DNA of 64,000 bases from positions 124,001 through 188,000 of the forward strand of contig NZ_LWEH01000255.1 in the NCBI RefSeq assembly GCF_001635455.1, given 5' to 3'. This DNA comes from Vibrio sp. HI00D65 (GTDB taxonomy: Bacteria > Pseudomonadota > Gammaproteobacteria > Enterobacterales > Vibrionaceae). Of the stretch, positions 42,664 to 52,464 are shown in pieces (the stretch's first letter is position 1; every line of letters begins with the position of its first letter). A program made the position numbers and the translations under genes. The notes beneath the pieces are model-generated. The model worked only from the letters and a program-made list of their open reading frames with translations, made no database searches and was not told the origin of the DNA.

Positions 42664-43653
42664 ATGGACGCTCAGAAATACCTGCCGATGAAAAGGCATA
42701 CCACATTATTAACTCGACTCCCCGAGACTCGTTTCGCTTCTCAACTCGCTAAAGCTAAAGCCAACTGGATTGTATTCGGCGAGTACCTATCACCGCAATC
42801 TTTCGATGACATCGACTTTTTCACTGGCACTTACAACACCATTTTAGATACGTGGAAAGTTGGTCATTACGAAGTGGCATTGATGTCTGGCAACCTAACG
42901 CCAGCACATGAAGAAATCTTACAGGCTCTTAAGCTTGATTATGCTTGCCTTAGCGAAGTACCAGACTTATCTAAGCCAGGTTTGATCGTGATGGATATGG
43001 ACTCCACAGCGATTCAAATCGAGTGTATCGATGAAATAGCCAAGCTCGCTGGAGTAGGTGGGTTAGTCTCTGAGATTACAGAGCGTGCTATGCAAGGTGA
43101 GTTAGATTTCGAACAAAGCCTACGCCAACGAGTTGGAGCACTAAAAGGTGCTGACGAGTCAATTCTAGAGCAAGTGCGTCACTCACTGCCTTTAATGCCT
43201 GACTTAGTGGGGCTTGTGAATACGCTTAACAAATTGGGTTGGAAAACCGCTATCGCATCGGGTGGCTTTACTTATTTCTCTGATTACTTAAAAGACACAC
43301 TAGACCTAGATCATGCTCAGTCGAATACTTTAGAAATTGTTAAGGGTAAATTGACGGGCGAAGTGTTAGGTGATGTCGTTTCGGCGCAAACCAAAGCCGA
43401 TATCTTAGTCAAACTGGCGGAAGAGTATGAGCTGGAACTGCATAACACGGTGGCTGTCGGTGATGGCGCGAATGACTTGGTGATGATGGGGGCTGCTGGT
43501 TTAGGCATTGCCTTCCATGCAAAACCAAAGGTTGAGCAACAAGCTCAAACGGCTGTGCGTTATGCTGGCTTGGGTGGGGTATTGTGTATCCTGTCTGGCG
43601 CGTTGGCTAAGCAACAAAAAATCAGCTGGCAGGCGAAACCGTCAGGTTCGTAA
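42664..43653 (+). CDS. serB: Phosphoserine phosphatase
   Basis: Last step of serine synthesis. 329 residues with a C-terminal HAD domain: DMDST at 111-115 holds the nucleophile and acid/base Asp, SGGFT supplies motif II, and GDGANDLVMM is motif IV. The N-terminal region of about 100 residues is the ACT-like extension of gammaproteobacterial SerB. AGGA precedes the start. Confidence 0.96.
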   Translation: MDAQKYLPMKRHTTLLTRLPETRFASQLAKAKANWIVFGEYLSPQSFDDIDFFTGTYNTILDTWKVGHYEVALMSGNLTPAHEEILQALKLDYACLSEVPDLSKPGLIVMDMDSTAIQIECIDEIAKLAGVGGLVSEITERAMQGELDFEQSLRQRVGALKGADESILEQVRHSLPLMPDLVGLVNTLNKLGWKTAIASGGFTYFSDYLKDTLDLDHAQSNTLEIVKGKLTGEVLGDVVSAQTKADILVKLAEEYELELHNTVAVGDGANDLVMMGAAGLGIAFHAKPKVEQQAQTAVRYAGLGGVLCILSGALAKQQKISWQAKPSGS

Positions 43654-43690
43654 CAGTATGATTATTTAATCGTGTGATATTGAAAGGCAA

Positions 43691-43716
43691 AAAAGTAGGC
43701 ACTGAGCCTGCTTTTC
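43691..43716. terminator. Bidirectional terminator between serB and the PilZ gene
   Basis: AAAAGTAGGC and GCCTGCTTTT with one G-T pair, flanked by an A-run and a T-run. Confidence 0.8.
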
Positions 43717-43752
43717 TATTTTGTGGTGTCTAGATATATCGGGTGATTGTGA

Positions 43753-46101
43753 CTAACGCGTTAGTTCCAATCGGATCAACACTTCATCAGTAATGTCCTC
43801 TATTTCACCATAACCGATAAATGCGGTGATCTCGTTTTCTAGCTTCTTCGCTTGGTGCATGCTTATACGGGCAAGCTCTTCTAAATCCGATTGGAACAAG
43901 GTGGTCAATGGATTAAAGATTGGCGCGGTCGTAACACGAAGTACATACACATCACCTAAGTGCTGCGCTTTCTTAATGAATAAGATTCTTTCTTTTGCTG
44001 AGGCAAAGTCCTTCACCAGCTTAGTGTGTACTGATTGAATTTTGTCACCAAACTTCACCGCAGCGATATAAACGTCGTGGTGTTTGGGCTCTGCATCTTC
44101 AACTCTCTTGAGTGGCTCAGCCAGCAGCGAGTTGGTGTGGCCTTTAAAGATAGGCTCCAATGAGAACTTTTGATTGTGACCCAGTTTCGCCAGTAGAGTG
44201 AGGTGCTTATTCAGCGGGAAATTCACACCAATGATCTTACAGCGCAGTGTTGAGCTTGGTTTATCAATGAAGATAGGGGTGCTCACCATCTTGGTCAACA
44301 AAATATTGTGCAGCGACTCAAGCAAGGAGTTCGTTGGCAGTATCTCTCCCTTCTTAATCAGATTACTTTGGTTTTGAACGATAAGCCCATTCAAGAATGC
44401 GATGGTACGCATTGTCTTAGCGTTCTCAGCAATCACCAATTGGACATTTCGGCCATTCGGGCTCACACGAATCACGTGGTAAGGCACTGTACTTAATGGC
44501 AGGTTCTTATCGTAAAGTTGTAGCTCATTAAAATTCACGATCACAGGGTCATTGATCTTGAGTATCATCGGGTGCTCAAGAGTAATGCTCAACCCACGTT
44601 TCGAGATATCTAAGGTATGAGCGTTTACCGCTTCACCATCTTGTGAGGTGATCTGCAACGGAGACTTAAATTGATATCTAGGTTCTTTACGTCGAGTTTG
44701 TGAGTCAAAGTAGATGCTTTGTATGTTACCAACCACAGCGCGTGGATGACGAAAGCAATTCAATTCACTGCTTGGAATTCGAGGCTTTTCACTCAATAGG
44801 TAATCCGCGGCATTTTCGTGATCGCCAATCTCTTGCAAGATACCGCAATGGGTCAGTTGTGCTGAGCTTTGTGCTAGTGTGTCTGAATGCTTAGCTAAAG
44901 CTTGTCGTTCTGTTTCTGATAACTCAAAAACAGAGAACTTGAATGCCTTCCAGCTTTTACGCTTACCACCAATGTGCCAGAACAGTTGTCTTTGTTCACG
45001 AGTCGCTTCAGGTAACATCATCGAATAGAACAGCGTCTTATCTTGATGTTCGTGAGTAAACGAGTAGATAACATTACTGGTGCCTTTCACACCGGGCTTC
45101 GCCAGTAAGTTCATGCGCTGTTCGTTGAACAGAGTTCCGAGAGCTTGCTGGTTTCGCTCGTCATGCCAGTATTGCCATAGCGGATGGTTGTTATCCGTAA
45201 GCAAGGCGAGTTTGAGCTCACTGCCACTGAAAAATAGGGGAAGGTTGCAAGTATGCTTTAGATAGGTGTGCTCGATACCTCGCGTGCGAGTTCGAATGAT
45301 TCTATCTTGGTTCTCGTGGCTGGTTTTCTTACTGGTGCTATTTAAAGATTCATCGAGCAAGCGAGCTACAATATTGTTGTCACTGACCTTTATGGTTCTT
45401 AGGAATTTAACCGCGTCGTTTTCGTAAGAATCATCAATACCCAAAACGCGAAATTCAACCACTTGGTTTACATCGGCTTCGAGTGATTTTTCTACCAGTT
45501 CAGTGAACTTGACGCTAATGATCTCGCCTAGGTTATAGCGAAAGGCACTCGGTACTTTGAATTTTGCACCTGAAGGTGAGATATCAACCGTAACACCGTG
45601 CAGGCTTTGCCCTTTAGATGTGGTGACTTCAACCTGTGAGCTTATCTTGAGTCGGTTTTCTTGACGTTTTAAGTCATAACCAAGGTTTATAGTTTCGGCT
45701 TCATAGGGGCTGTTGGCACTGGTGATGCCTTGATTACTTTGAGACGCACTCTTAACCACACTACGCAGAGGCTGAATTCGTGGCGCCATAACTAGCTCCC
45801 AAGCCCCTTCGGTGTAGCCTTTGAATTTTTTTGTACCACGTTGATAGGCATTTAAAGCGATGTCGTCGAGCCAGTGTTTTCGGCCATCGAGTGTGAATTG
45901 ACGACATTCATTATCGATACGTCCGCGTAAATCAATGCTCTTTGTACACGGAGCCATGATACGATTCAGTTCCATTTTAACGAGTAGTTTCAGAGACGGC
46001 GATTCACCTTCTGTCATTTGAGAAAGAAGGAATTCGAAATCTTCGGCGTGATAAGCCGGGATAAGACGCTCTGCTACAGATAGAATTTCAGATTGCTGCA
46101 T
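43753..46101 (-). CDS. plzC: Double PilZ-domain c-di-GMP receptor, PlzC-like
   Basis: 782-residue soluble protein with two PilZ domains. The first has RQENR about residue 150 followed by DISPSG; the second has RKEPR about residue 470 followed by DISKRG. Both thus keep the RxxxR and (D/N)xSxxG residues that bind cyclic di-GMP. The remaining about 550 residues show no domain I recognise. From memory, V. cholerae PlzC (VC2344) has the same position between serB and radA. It is divergent from radA. Its role is probably to relay c-di-GMP level to motility or biofilm; the partner is unknown. Confidence 0.85.
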   Translation of the reverse strand: MQQSEILSVAERLIPAYHAEDFEFLLSQMTEGESPSLKLLVKMELNRIMAPCTKSIDLRGRIDNECRQFTLDGRKHWLDDIALNAYQRGTKKFKGYTEGAWELVMAPRIQPLRSVVKSASQSNQGITSANSPYEAETINLGYDLKRQENRLKISSQVEVTTSKGQSLHGVTVDISPSGAKFKVPSAFRYNLGEIISVKFTELVEKSLEADVNQVVEFRVLGIDDSYENDAVKFLRTIKVSDNNIVARLLDESLNSTSKKTSHENQDRIIRTRTRGIEHTYLKHTCNLPLFFSGSELKLALLTDNNHPLWQYWHDERNQQALGTLFNEQRMNLLAKPGVKGTSNVIYSFTHEHQDKTLFYSMMLPEATREQRQLFWHIGGKRKSWKAFKFSVFELSETERQALAKHSDTLAQSSAQLTHCGILQEIGDHENAADYLLSEKPRIPSSELNCFRHPRAVVGNIQSIYFDSQTRRKEPRYQFKSPLQITSQDGEAVNAHTLDISKRGLSITLEHPMILKINDPVIVNFNELQLYDKNLPLSTVPYHVIRVSPNGRNVQLVIAENAKTMRTIAFLNGLIVQNQSNLIKKGEILPTNSLLESLHNILLTKMVSTPIFIDKPSSTLRCKIIGVNFPLNKHLTLLAKLGHNQKFSLEPIFKGHTNSLLAEPLKRVEDAEPKHHDVYIAAVKFGDKIQSVHTKLVKDFASAKERILFIKKAQHLGDVYVLRVTTAPIFNPLTTLFQSDLEELARISMHQAKKLENEITAFIGYGEIEDITDEVLIRLELTR

Positions 46102-46262
46102 ACTTTTCTTGTTAGAATGGACGGTACATTTATGTTATCGACTAGTTTAAATTGATCTTTAAATATAAGTGATGTGACTGCAACGTTTATTTGCACCCGT
46201 ACGGTCAAATAAGTCACAAATTGACAACATCATTGTGTAACTGGGTAAATTATTGAGGTTTT

Positions 46263-47642
46263 ATGGCTAAGGCAAAGCGAGCTTATGTGTGTAATGACTG
46301 TGGTGCTGACTTTCCACGTTGGCAAGGACAGTGCAATGCGTGTGGTGCTTGGAACACAATTACCGAAGTTAGGTTAGCTGCTTCTCCTCAGGTAGCACGC
46401 AATGAAAGGTTAACTGGCTATGCAGGTAGCGCGACCGAATCTAGCGTTCAAACCCTGTCGGAAATTGATCTACAGGAAGTGCCTCGTTTTAGTAGTGGCT
46501 TTAAAGAGCTCGACCGCGTACTTGGTGGCGGTGTGGTACCGGGTGCTGCGATTCTTATTGGTGGTAACCCAGGTGCGGGTAAATCGACACTACTGCTACA
46601 AACCATGTGTTTGCTTTCTTCTCAACTTCCTACTTTATATGTGACTGGTGAGGAATCGTTACAGCAGGTCGCGATGCGTGCTTCACGTCTTGGTTTGCCA
46701 AAAGAGCACTTAAAAATGCTCTCTGAAACCAATGTCGACAAGATCTGCCAGGTAGCTGAAAAAGAACAGCCTAAGATCATGGTCATTGACTCCATCCAAG
46801 TAATGCATGTTGCTGATGTTCAATCTTCACCAGGTAGTGTGGCTCAGGTTCGTGAGTCAGCGACGGCACTGACTCGTTTTGCTAAGCAGAACAACGTGGC
46901 CATTTTCCTAGTAGGACACGTAACTAAAGATGGTACGCTAGCGGGCCCTAAAGTACTTGAGCACATTATTGACTGTTCAGTATTGCTAGACGGCGGAACA
47001 GATAGCCGTTTCAGAACATTACGCAGCCATAAAAACCGTTTTGGTGCAGTGAATGAGCTGGGTGTGTTTGCGATGACAGGCCAAGGGCTAAAAGAAGTCA
47101 GCAACCCATCGGCTATATTCTTGTCTCGTGGCGAAGAAGAAACGTCAGGCAGTTCAGTTATGGTGGTGTGGGAAGGTACCCGCCCACTGCTTGTTGAAAT
47201 CCAAGCGCTGGTGGATTACTCCCAGTTGGCGAATCCTCGTCGAGTCGCGGTTGGTCTTGAACAGAACCGTCTTTCTTTATTACTCGCCGTGCTGCATAAA
47301 CACGGCGGCTTACAAATGGCTGACCAAGATGTGTTTGTGAATGTCGTCGGTGGTGTTAAAGTAACCGAAACTAGTGCTGACCTTGCATTAGTCATGGCAT
47401 TACTCTCTAGTTTCAGAGACCGCGCATTACCTAAAGATGTGGTGGTTTTTGGTGAAGTAGGCCTAGCGGGAGAGATTCGTCCTGTACCAAGTGGGCAAGA
47501 ACGCTTGAATGAAGCATTTAAACACGGCTTTAAGAAAGCAATTGTCCCTGCTGCTAATATGCCGAAAGGTGGTATCCCTGGAATGCAAATCCACGGAGTG
47601 AAAAAACTATCAGAGGCAATTAATGCTTTTGATGAGTTGTAA
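46263..47642 (+). CDS. radA: DNA repair protein RadA
   Basis: RecA-like helicase that promotes branch migration in recombination. 459 residues (E. coli 460). N-terminal C4 zinc finger CNDCG...CNACG (about 10-27), Walker A GGNPGAGKST near 97, the RadA-specific KNRFG motif near 260, and a C-terminal Lon-like domain from about 310. Upstream sequence lacks a strong ribosome binding site, but the start fits the family. Confidence 0.97.
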   Translation: MAKAKRAYVCNDCGADFPRWQGQCNACGAWNTITEVRLAASPQVARNERLTGYAGSATESSVQTLSEIDLQEVPRFSSGFKELDRVLGGGVVPGAAILIGGNPGAGKSTLLLQTMCLLSSQLPTLYVTGEESLQQVAMRASRLGLPKEHLKMLSETNVDKICQVAEKEQPKIMVIDSIQVMHVADVQSSPGSVAQVRESATALTRFAKQNNVAIFLVGHVTKDGTLAGPKVLEHIIDCSVLLDGGTDSRFRTLRSHKNRFGAVNELGVFAMTGQGLKEVSNPSAIFLSRGEEETSGSSVMVVWEGTRPLLVEIQALVDYSQLANPRRVAVGLEQNRLSLLLAVLHKHGGLQMADQDVFVNVVGGVKVTETSADLALVMALLSSFRDRALPKDVVVFGEVGLAGEIRPVPSGQERLNEAFKHGFKKAIVPAANMPKGGIPGMQIHGVKKLSEAINAFDEL

Positions 47643-47876
47643 TTGAACTCACTTCAGCTAATCTATACAGCAGAAATTCAGTCTAACTTTAACGCCGATT
47701 GGGCTTGAGGTTAGCACTATAATTAACAATCATTTAGGTTGTTTCTACAGCGTGCCTTTTTCTACATGTTAGGAAAAGGCAAAGTTTTTTAGTCCCAAAT
47801 GCATGCAAAGCTATCAGTCTTCACAGATTGTGATATACTCTGCGCGCATTTTATATCCTATTAACAGAGTAAGACA

Positions 47877-49967
47877 ATGGCAGATTTATCGAAATACAGA
47901 AACATTGGTATTTTCGCGCACGTTGATGCGGGTAAAACAACTACCACTGAGCGTATCCTTAAGCTAACTGGTCAAATCCACAAGACCGGTGAAGTTCATG
48001 ATGGCGAATCAACGACTGACTTCATGGAACAGGAAGCTGAGCGCGGTATTACTATCCAATCAGCAGCTGTAAGCTGTTTCTGGAATGGTCACCGTCTAAA
48101 CGTTATCGATACTCCTGGACACGTTGACTTCACAGTTGAAGTATACCGTTCTCTTAAAGTACTTGATGGCGGTATCGGTGTATTCTGTGGTTCTGGTGGT
48201 GTTGAACCTCAATCAGAAACTAACTGGCGCTACGCTAACGAATCTGAAGTATCTCGTCTGATCTTCGTTAACAAACTAGACCGTATGGGTGCTGACTTCT
48301 ACCGCGTTGTTGACCAAGTTAAGAACGTTCTAGGCGCTACTCCACTAGTAATGGTTCTACCAATCGGTCGTGAAGATGAATTCGTTGGTGTTGTAGACCT
48401 ACTAAGCCGTAAAGCATACGTTTGGGATGACACTGGTCTTCCTGAAAACTACGAAATCAAAGATGTTCCAGCGGACATGGTTGATGACGTTGAGCAATAC
48501 CGTGAAGAACTAATCGAAACTGCTGTAGAGCAAGACGATGACCTAATGGAAGCTTACATGGAAGGTGAAGAGCCTTCTATTGAAGATATTAAGCGTTGTA
48601 TCCGTAAAGGTACTCGCGATCTAGCGTTCTTCCCAACATTCTGTGGTTCTGCATTCAAGAACAAGGGTGTTCAAATCGTTCTTGACGCTGTAGTTGATTA
48701 CCTACCTGCTCCAACAGAAGTTGATCCTCAGCCTCTAACTGATAAAGAGACTGGTGAACCTACCGGTGAAGTTGCGACAGTATCTGCTGATGAGCCACTA
48801 CGTGCTCTTGCGTTCAAGATCATGGATGACCGTTTTGGTGCACTAACCTTCATCCGTATTTACTCTGGTGTTCTTAACAAGGGTGATACAATTCTTAACG
48901 CTGCTACAGGTAAAACTGAGCGTATCGGCCGTATGGTTGAGATGCAAGCTGATGAGCGTAACGAACTTACATCTGCACAAGCTGGTGACATCATCGCTGT
49001 TGTAGGTATGAAGAACGTTCAAACTGGTCACACTCTATGTGATCAGAAGCACGAATGTACTCTAGAGCCAATGATCTTCCCAACTCCAGTAATCTCTATC
49101 GCTGTATCTCCAAAAGATAAAGGCGGTTCTGAGAAAATGGGTATCGCGATCGGTAAAATGGTTGCAGAAGATCCATCTTTCCAAGTTGAGACTGACGAAG
49201 AAACTGGCGAAACTATCCTGAAAGGTATGGGTGAACTTCACCTAGACATCAAGGTAGATATCCTTAAGCGTACATACGGTGTTGACCTTGTAGTAGGTGC
49301 TCCTCAAGTAGCTTACCGTGAAACAATCACGAAAGCTGTTGAAGATAGCTACACTCACAAGAAACAATCTGGTGGTTCTGGTCAATTCGGTAAGATCGAT
49401 TACCGTATCAAACCAGGCGAAGCTGGTTCTGGCTTCACTTTCTCTTCAACTGTTGTTGGTGGTAACGTTCCTAAGGAATTCTGGCCTGCAGTTGAGAAAG
49501 GTTTCGCATCTATGATGGAAAACGGTGTTCTTGCTGGCTTCCCAACTCTAGATGTGGAAGTTGAACTATTTGACGGTGGCTTCCACGCAGTTGACTCATC
49601 TGCAATCGCATTTGAAATCGCAGCGAAAGGCGCATTCCGTCAATCTATGCCTAAAGCGGGTGCACAACTTCTTGAGCCAATCATGAACGTTGACGTATTC
49701 ACTCCAGAAGATCACGTTGGTGATGTAATCGGTGACCTTAACCGTCGTCGTGGCATGATCAAAGATCAACAAGCTGGCGCTACTGGCGTACGTATCAAAG
49801 CTGACGTACCACTATCAGAAATGTTTGGTTACATCGGTCACCTACGTACTATTACTTCAGGCCGTGGTCAATTCTCTATGGAATTCCTACAGTACTCTCC
49901 ATGTCCAACAAACGTGGCAGACGAAGTAATCGCTAAAGTTAAAGCAGACAAAGAAGCTGGTAAGTAA
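47877..49967 (+). CDS. fusA2: Elongation factor G, second type (EF-G2)
   Basis: Translational GTPase of 696 residues with all EF-G domains. G1 is HVDAGKTTTTER, G3 DTPGHVDFTVEV, G4 NKLDRMGAD. The effector segment RGITIQSAAVS is complete. It lies outside the str operon, next to radA, as does the second EF-G gene of V. cholerae (VC2342, from memory). The main fusA should be elsewhere. Whether EF-G2 works in elongation, recycling or stress is not shown by the sequence. Codon use is strongly biased, so it is probably well expressed. Confidence 0.93.
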   Translation: MADLSKYRNIGIFAHVDAGKTTTTERILKLTGQIHKTGEVHDGESTTDFMEQEAERGITIQSAAVSCFWNGHRLNVIDTPGHVDFTVEVYRSLKVLDGGIGVFCGSGGVEPQSETNWRYANESEVSRLIFVNKLDRMGADFYRVVDQVKNVLGATPLVMVLPIGREDEFVGVVDLLSRKAYVWDDTGLPENYEIKDVPADMVDDVEQYREELIETAVEQDDDLMEAYMEGEEPSIEDIKRCIRKGTRDLAFFPTFCGSAFKNKGVQIVLDAVVDYLPAPTEVDPQPLTDKETGEPTGEVATVSADEPLRALAFKIMDDRFGALTFIRIYSGVLNKGDTILNAATGKTERIGRMVEMQADERNELTSAQAGDIIAVVGMKNVQTGHTLCDQKHECTLEPMIFPTPVISIAVSPKDKGGSEKMGIAIGKMVAEDPSFQVETDEETGETILKGMGELHLDIKVDILKRTYGVDLVVGAPQVAYRETITKAVEDSYTHKKQSGGSGQFGKIDYRIKPGEAGSGFTFSSTVVGGNVPKEFWPAVEKGFASMMENGVLAGFPTLDVEVELFDGGFHAVDSSAIAFEIAAKGAFRQSMPKAGAQLLEPIMNVDVFTPEDHVGDVIGDLNRRRGMIKDQQAGATGVRIKADVPLSEMFGYIGHLRTITSGRGQFSMEFLQYSPCPTNVADEVIAKVKADKEAGK

Positions 49968-49991
49968 TTAGCTCTTTTCTAAATTAACTAG

Positions 49992-50026
49992 AAAGCCCCG
50001 CAAGTGAAAGCTTGCGGGGCTTTTTT
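49992..50026 (+). terminator. Intrinsic terminator of fusA2
   Basis: GCCCCGCAAG and CTTGCGGGGC form a perfect 10-bp stem, then T6. Confidence 0.93.
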
Positions 50027-50040
50027 ATTAGAATCATAGT

Positions 50041-50068
50041 GCGAGATGCGAGATGCGAGATGCGAGAT
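50041..50068 (+). repeat. Tandem heptamer repeat (GCGAGAT) x 4
   Basis: Four exact head-to-tail copies of GCGAGAT, with no mismatch, 15 bp after the fusA2 terminator and outside any gene. Two hairpins follow: GCCCC/GGGGC near 50075-50098 and AATCCCGTATT/AATACGGGATT near 50099-50125. Confidence 0.95.
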
Positions 50069-50140
50069 TGAAGTGGCCCCAAAGTAGGCACAGGGGCAAT
50101 CCCGTATTCAACAATACGGGATTGATAAAGCGAGGGGAGG

Positions 50141-50353
50141 CTAACGTTTTAAATCAATGTAGATTTGCTCTACCTTAGTACGGGCCCATTCTGTTTTGCG
50201 CAGAAACTTTAAGCTCGATTTGATGCTGGGGTCCTTTTTGAAGCAGTTGATGTTTACCATGTAGCTCAACTCTTCCCAACCATAATGTTCAACCAATTCT
50301 GTTAGCAGTTTTTGCAATGTGATGCCGTGAAGTGGGTTATTTGCTTGTGTCAT
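50141..50353 (-). CDS. VF530-family small DNA-binding protein (DUF2132)
   Basis: 70-residue protein that begins MTQANNPLHGITLQKLLTEL and contains HYGWEELSYMVNINCFKKDPS, the signature of the VF530 family, named after a Vibrio fischeri protein of known fold. DNA binding is suggested for the family; its biological role is not known. Single gene. Confidence 0.9.
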   Translation of the reverse strand: MTQANNPLHGITLQKLLTELVEHYGWEELSYMVNINCFKKDPSIKSSLKFLRKTEWARTKVEQIYIDLKR

Positions 50354-50739
50354 GAGATTTACTCGTCATTTATTTGCCCTCAGTATATCAGTTTCATCTC
50401 ATCAATTATCAGACCATTTGAGCTCGTAACTTATCTCGATAGAAGAAAGTTCTTCCAACTTTTATTCCCAAACAACTGAACCTGACTTTGTACTCAAGTT
50501 TTAAAGCTTTTGATTTTCTCTCGATGGAACTATCCCGTGAGTGCACAAAACAAGCAATTGTATTTGGGTTTGAGTGCGATATGACCTACCCGTATCAGTT
50601 CTTTTCCTAATAAATACTAAAAAACAAACAGTGTTTAACTAGTTAGACACTTTGAACGGATAATGCGTTTTTCAAAACAAAATGCGAACAACCAAGTTGA
50701 AGTGATGAGAAGATGTCACTATTTATAAGTTGAACTTAC
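50354..50739. other. Intergenic region with no recognised gene
   Basis: About 386 bp. On the minus strand 50412-50585 is open for 58 codons and reads like protein (ends ...GRTFFYRDKLRAQMV), but it has no ATG and no ribosome binding site. It may be a decayed or repeated fragment. Nothing else is clear. Confidence 0.5.
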
Positions 50740-50762
50740 AAAAAAGGAGCCTTACTGGCTCC
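50740..50762 (-). terminator. Intrinsic terminator of the acyl-CoA ligase gene
   Basis: GGAGCC (50746-50751) and GGCTCC (50757-50762); a T6 run follows on the minus strand. Confidence 0.82.
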
Positions 50763-50775
50763 TTCTTAATTTTTA

Positions 50776-52464
50776 TTACTGTTCCCAAACCACTAATTTA
50801 TCTTTTGGCCAGTTATGGCCTACTTCGTGATACTTCTGTTCTAAGACATGGCGTTTGATCTTTAGGGTCGGTGTTAATACGCCATTATCAATACTCCATG
50901 GTTCTTTAATCATAAGTACGCCCTTAATTTTCTCATGAGACGCAAGCTTCTCATTCATTCTCTCGATCACTCGCTGAGTTGTTCTTTCATAGCGAGCGCG
51001 ATCAAAGTTAGGGAAGTCATGCGGAACAACGAGCAGAATTGGACCTGGTAAGCCAAGGCCTATTAGACACATCATTTCTACGCGGCTGTACTCAAAAAGC
51101 TTGTTTTCGATAGGGACTGGCGCTACAAACTTACCTTTCGCAGTTTTGAAAGTATCTTTTTTACGCCCACGAATAGTGAGGTAGCCTTCGCTATCGATAT
51201 CACCAATATCACCAGTGTGCAACCAGCCTTCAGAATTGAATGATTCTTGCGTTGCAATATCATTTTTGTAGTAGCCAGAGAACAGCCCTTTACCACGAAC
51301 TAAAATTTCTTCATCTTCGGCAATCTTAAGTTCAATACCTGGACCAGCATTTCCGACCGTGCCAATTTTATCCGCTCTGAACGGGTAGTTTAAGGTGCTA
51401 TAAGCGAAAGACTCTGTCATTCCCCATGCTTCAGTGATGTTTAGACCAACGCTTTCGTACCATGCTAGTAGTGCTGGTGATACTGGCGCAGAACCACAAC
51501 CTAGGACACGAGCTTGGTCTAGACCTAAGCCATCTGCAAGCTTCTTCTTAATGATGTTATTAATGAACGGGATCTTCAGTAGGATGTTCAGTTTTTTCTG
51601 TGGAAGTTTATCTTGGATACGCTGTTGGAACAGGGTCCATAAGCGAGGGACAGAAATAAACAGAGTCGGTCGTTGCATCTTAACATCATCAATGAAGGTG
51701 TCTAAAGATTCTGGGAATGCAGTAACGACACCGCCCATTACTGATGAACCAAAGATGTAGACACGCTCTGTAATATGAGCAAGTGGTAAGTACGAAAACA
51801 GACGATCATCCTTTTGGATACCTATGTGATCGATTAGGCTCTGAACTGACCATGTAAAAGCACCGTACGTGAGCATTGCGCCTTTCGGCAAACCAGAGGT
51901 ACCAGATGTATAAACAAGAGACATCAGCTTATCATCATTATGCTGAGGGCGTTTTCTGGTTGGTTCATGTTCTTTGATCAGCTGTTCAAATGTGTGCTTA
52001 CACTTCGGTGCTGTATCGTAGGGTAGCGAGATGCTAATTAAATTTGTGTTGTCATTGAACACTTGTTGTGTTGCTTTAGGATCATCGAGCTTACCTGCAA
52101 TGACGATCTTACTTTCACTGTGTTCAATACAGTATTGGATGGTATCTGAACCTGCAGTAGGAAAGATTGGGACGCTGACAAAATCTCCCAACATTATGGC
52201 GAGGTCACAAATAAACCACTCTGCACAGTTTTTGGAAATGAGCGCGACTCGATCTCCGGGTTCTGCTCCAAGTGCTTCTAGTGCGGACGCCAGTTTTAGT
52301 GCTTTATCAGCCACTTCTTTGTAGGTGAACTCGACAAACTGGCGGTTAATAATTTGTTTTAAATAGACTTCATTTGGGCGTTCTTCTGCCCATTTTAGAA
52401 TCATATCATTGGGTGTAGGGAGAGCGGTTGCTTGTTCTTGGCTAAACTTGTTAGGCTGAATCAT
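50776..52464 (-). CDS. AMP-dependent long-chain acyl-CoA synthetase
   Basis: Activates a carboxylic acid, probably a long-chain fatty acid, with ATP and CoA. 562 residues. ANL superfamily motifs: YTSGTSGLPKGAM near residue 188, AWGMTES near 345, and HTGDIG near 420. The C-terminal domain keeps the catalytic Lys in the LTPTLKIKRH segment. It resembles the FAA1/FadD15-type synthetases more than E. coli FadD, so I give no gene symbol. It stands alone. A similar gene follows fusA2 in V. cholerae, from memory. Confidence 0.9.
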   Translation of the reverse strand: MIQPNKFSQEQATALPTPNDMILKWAEERPNEVYLKQIINRQFVEFTYKEVADKALKLASALEALGAEPGDRVALISKNCAEWFICDLAIMLGDFVSVPIFPTAGSDTIQYCIEHSESKIVIAGKLDDPKATQQVFNDNTNLISISLPYDTAPKCKHTFEQLIKEHEPTRKRPQHNDDKLMSLVYTSGTSGLPKGAMLTYGAFTWSVQSLIDHIGIQKDDRLFSYLPLAHITERVYIFGSSVMGGVVTAFPESLDTFIDDVKMQRPTLFISVPRLWTLFQQRIQDKLPQKKLNILLKIPFINNIIKKKLADGLGLDQARVLGCGSAPVSPALLAWYESVGLNITEAWGMTESFAYSTLNYPFRADKIGTVGNAGPGIELKIAEDEEILVRGKGLFSGYYKNDIATQESFNSEGWLHTGDIGDIDSEGYLTIRGRKKDTFKTAKGKFVAPVPIENKLFEYSRVEMMCLIGLGLPGPILLVVPHDFPNFDRARYERTTQRVIERMNEKLASHEKIKGVLMIKEPWSIDNGVLTPTLKIKRHVLEQKYHEVGHNWPKDKLVVWEQ

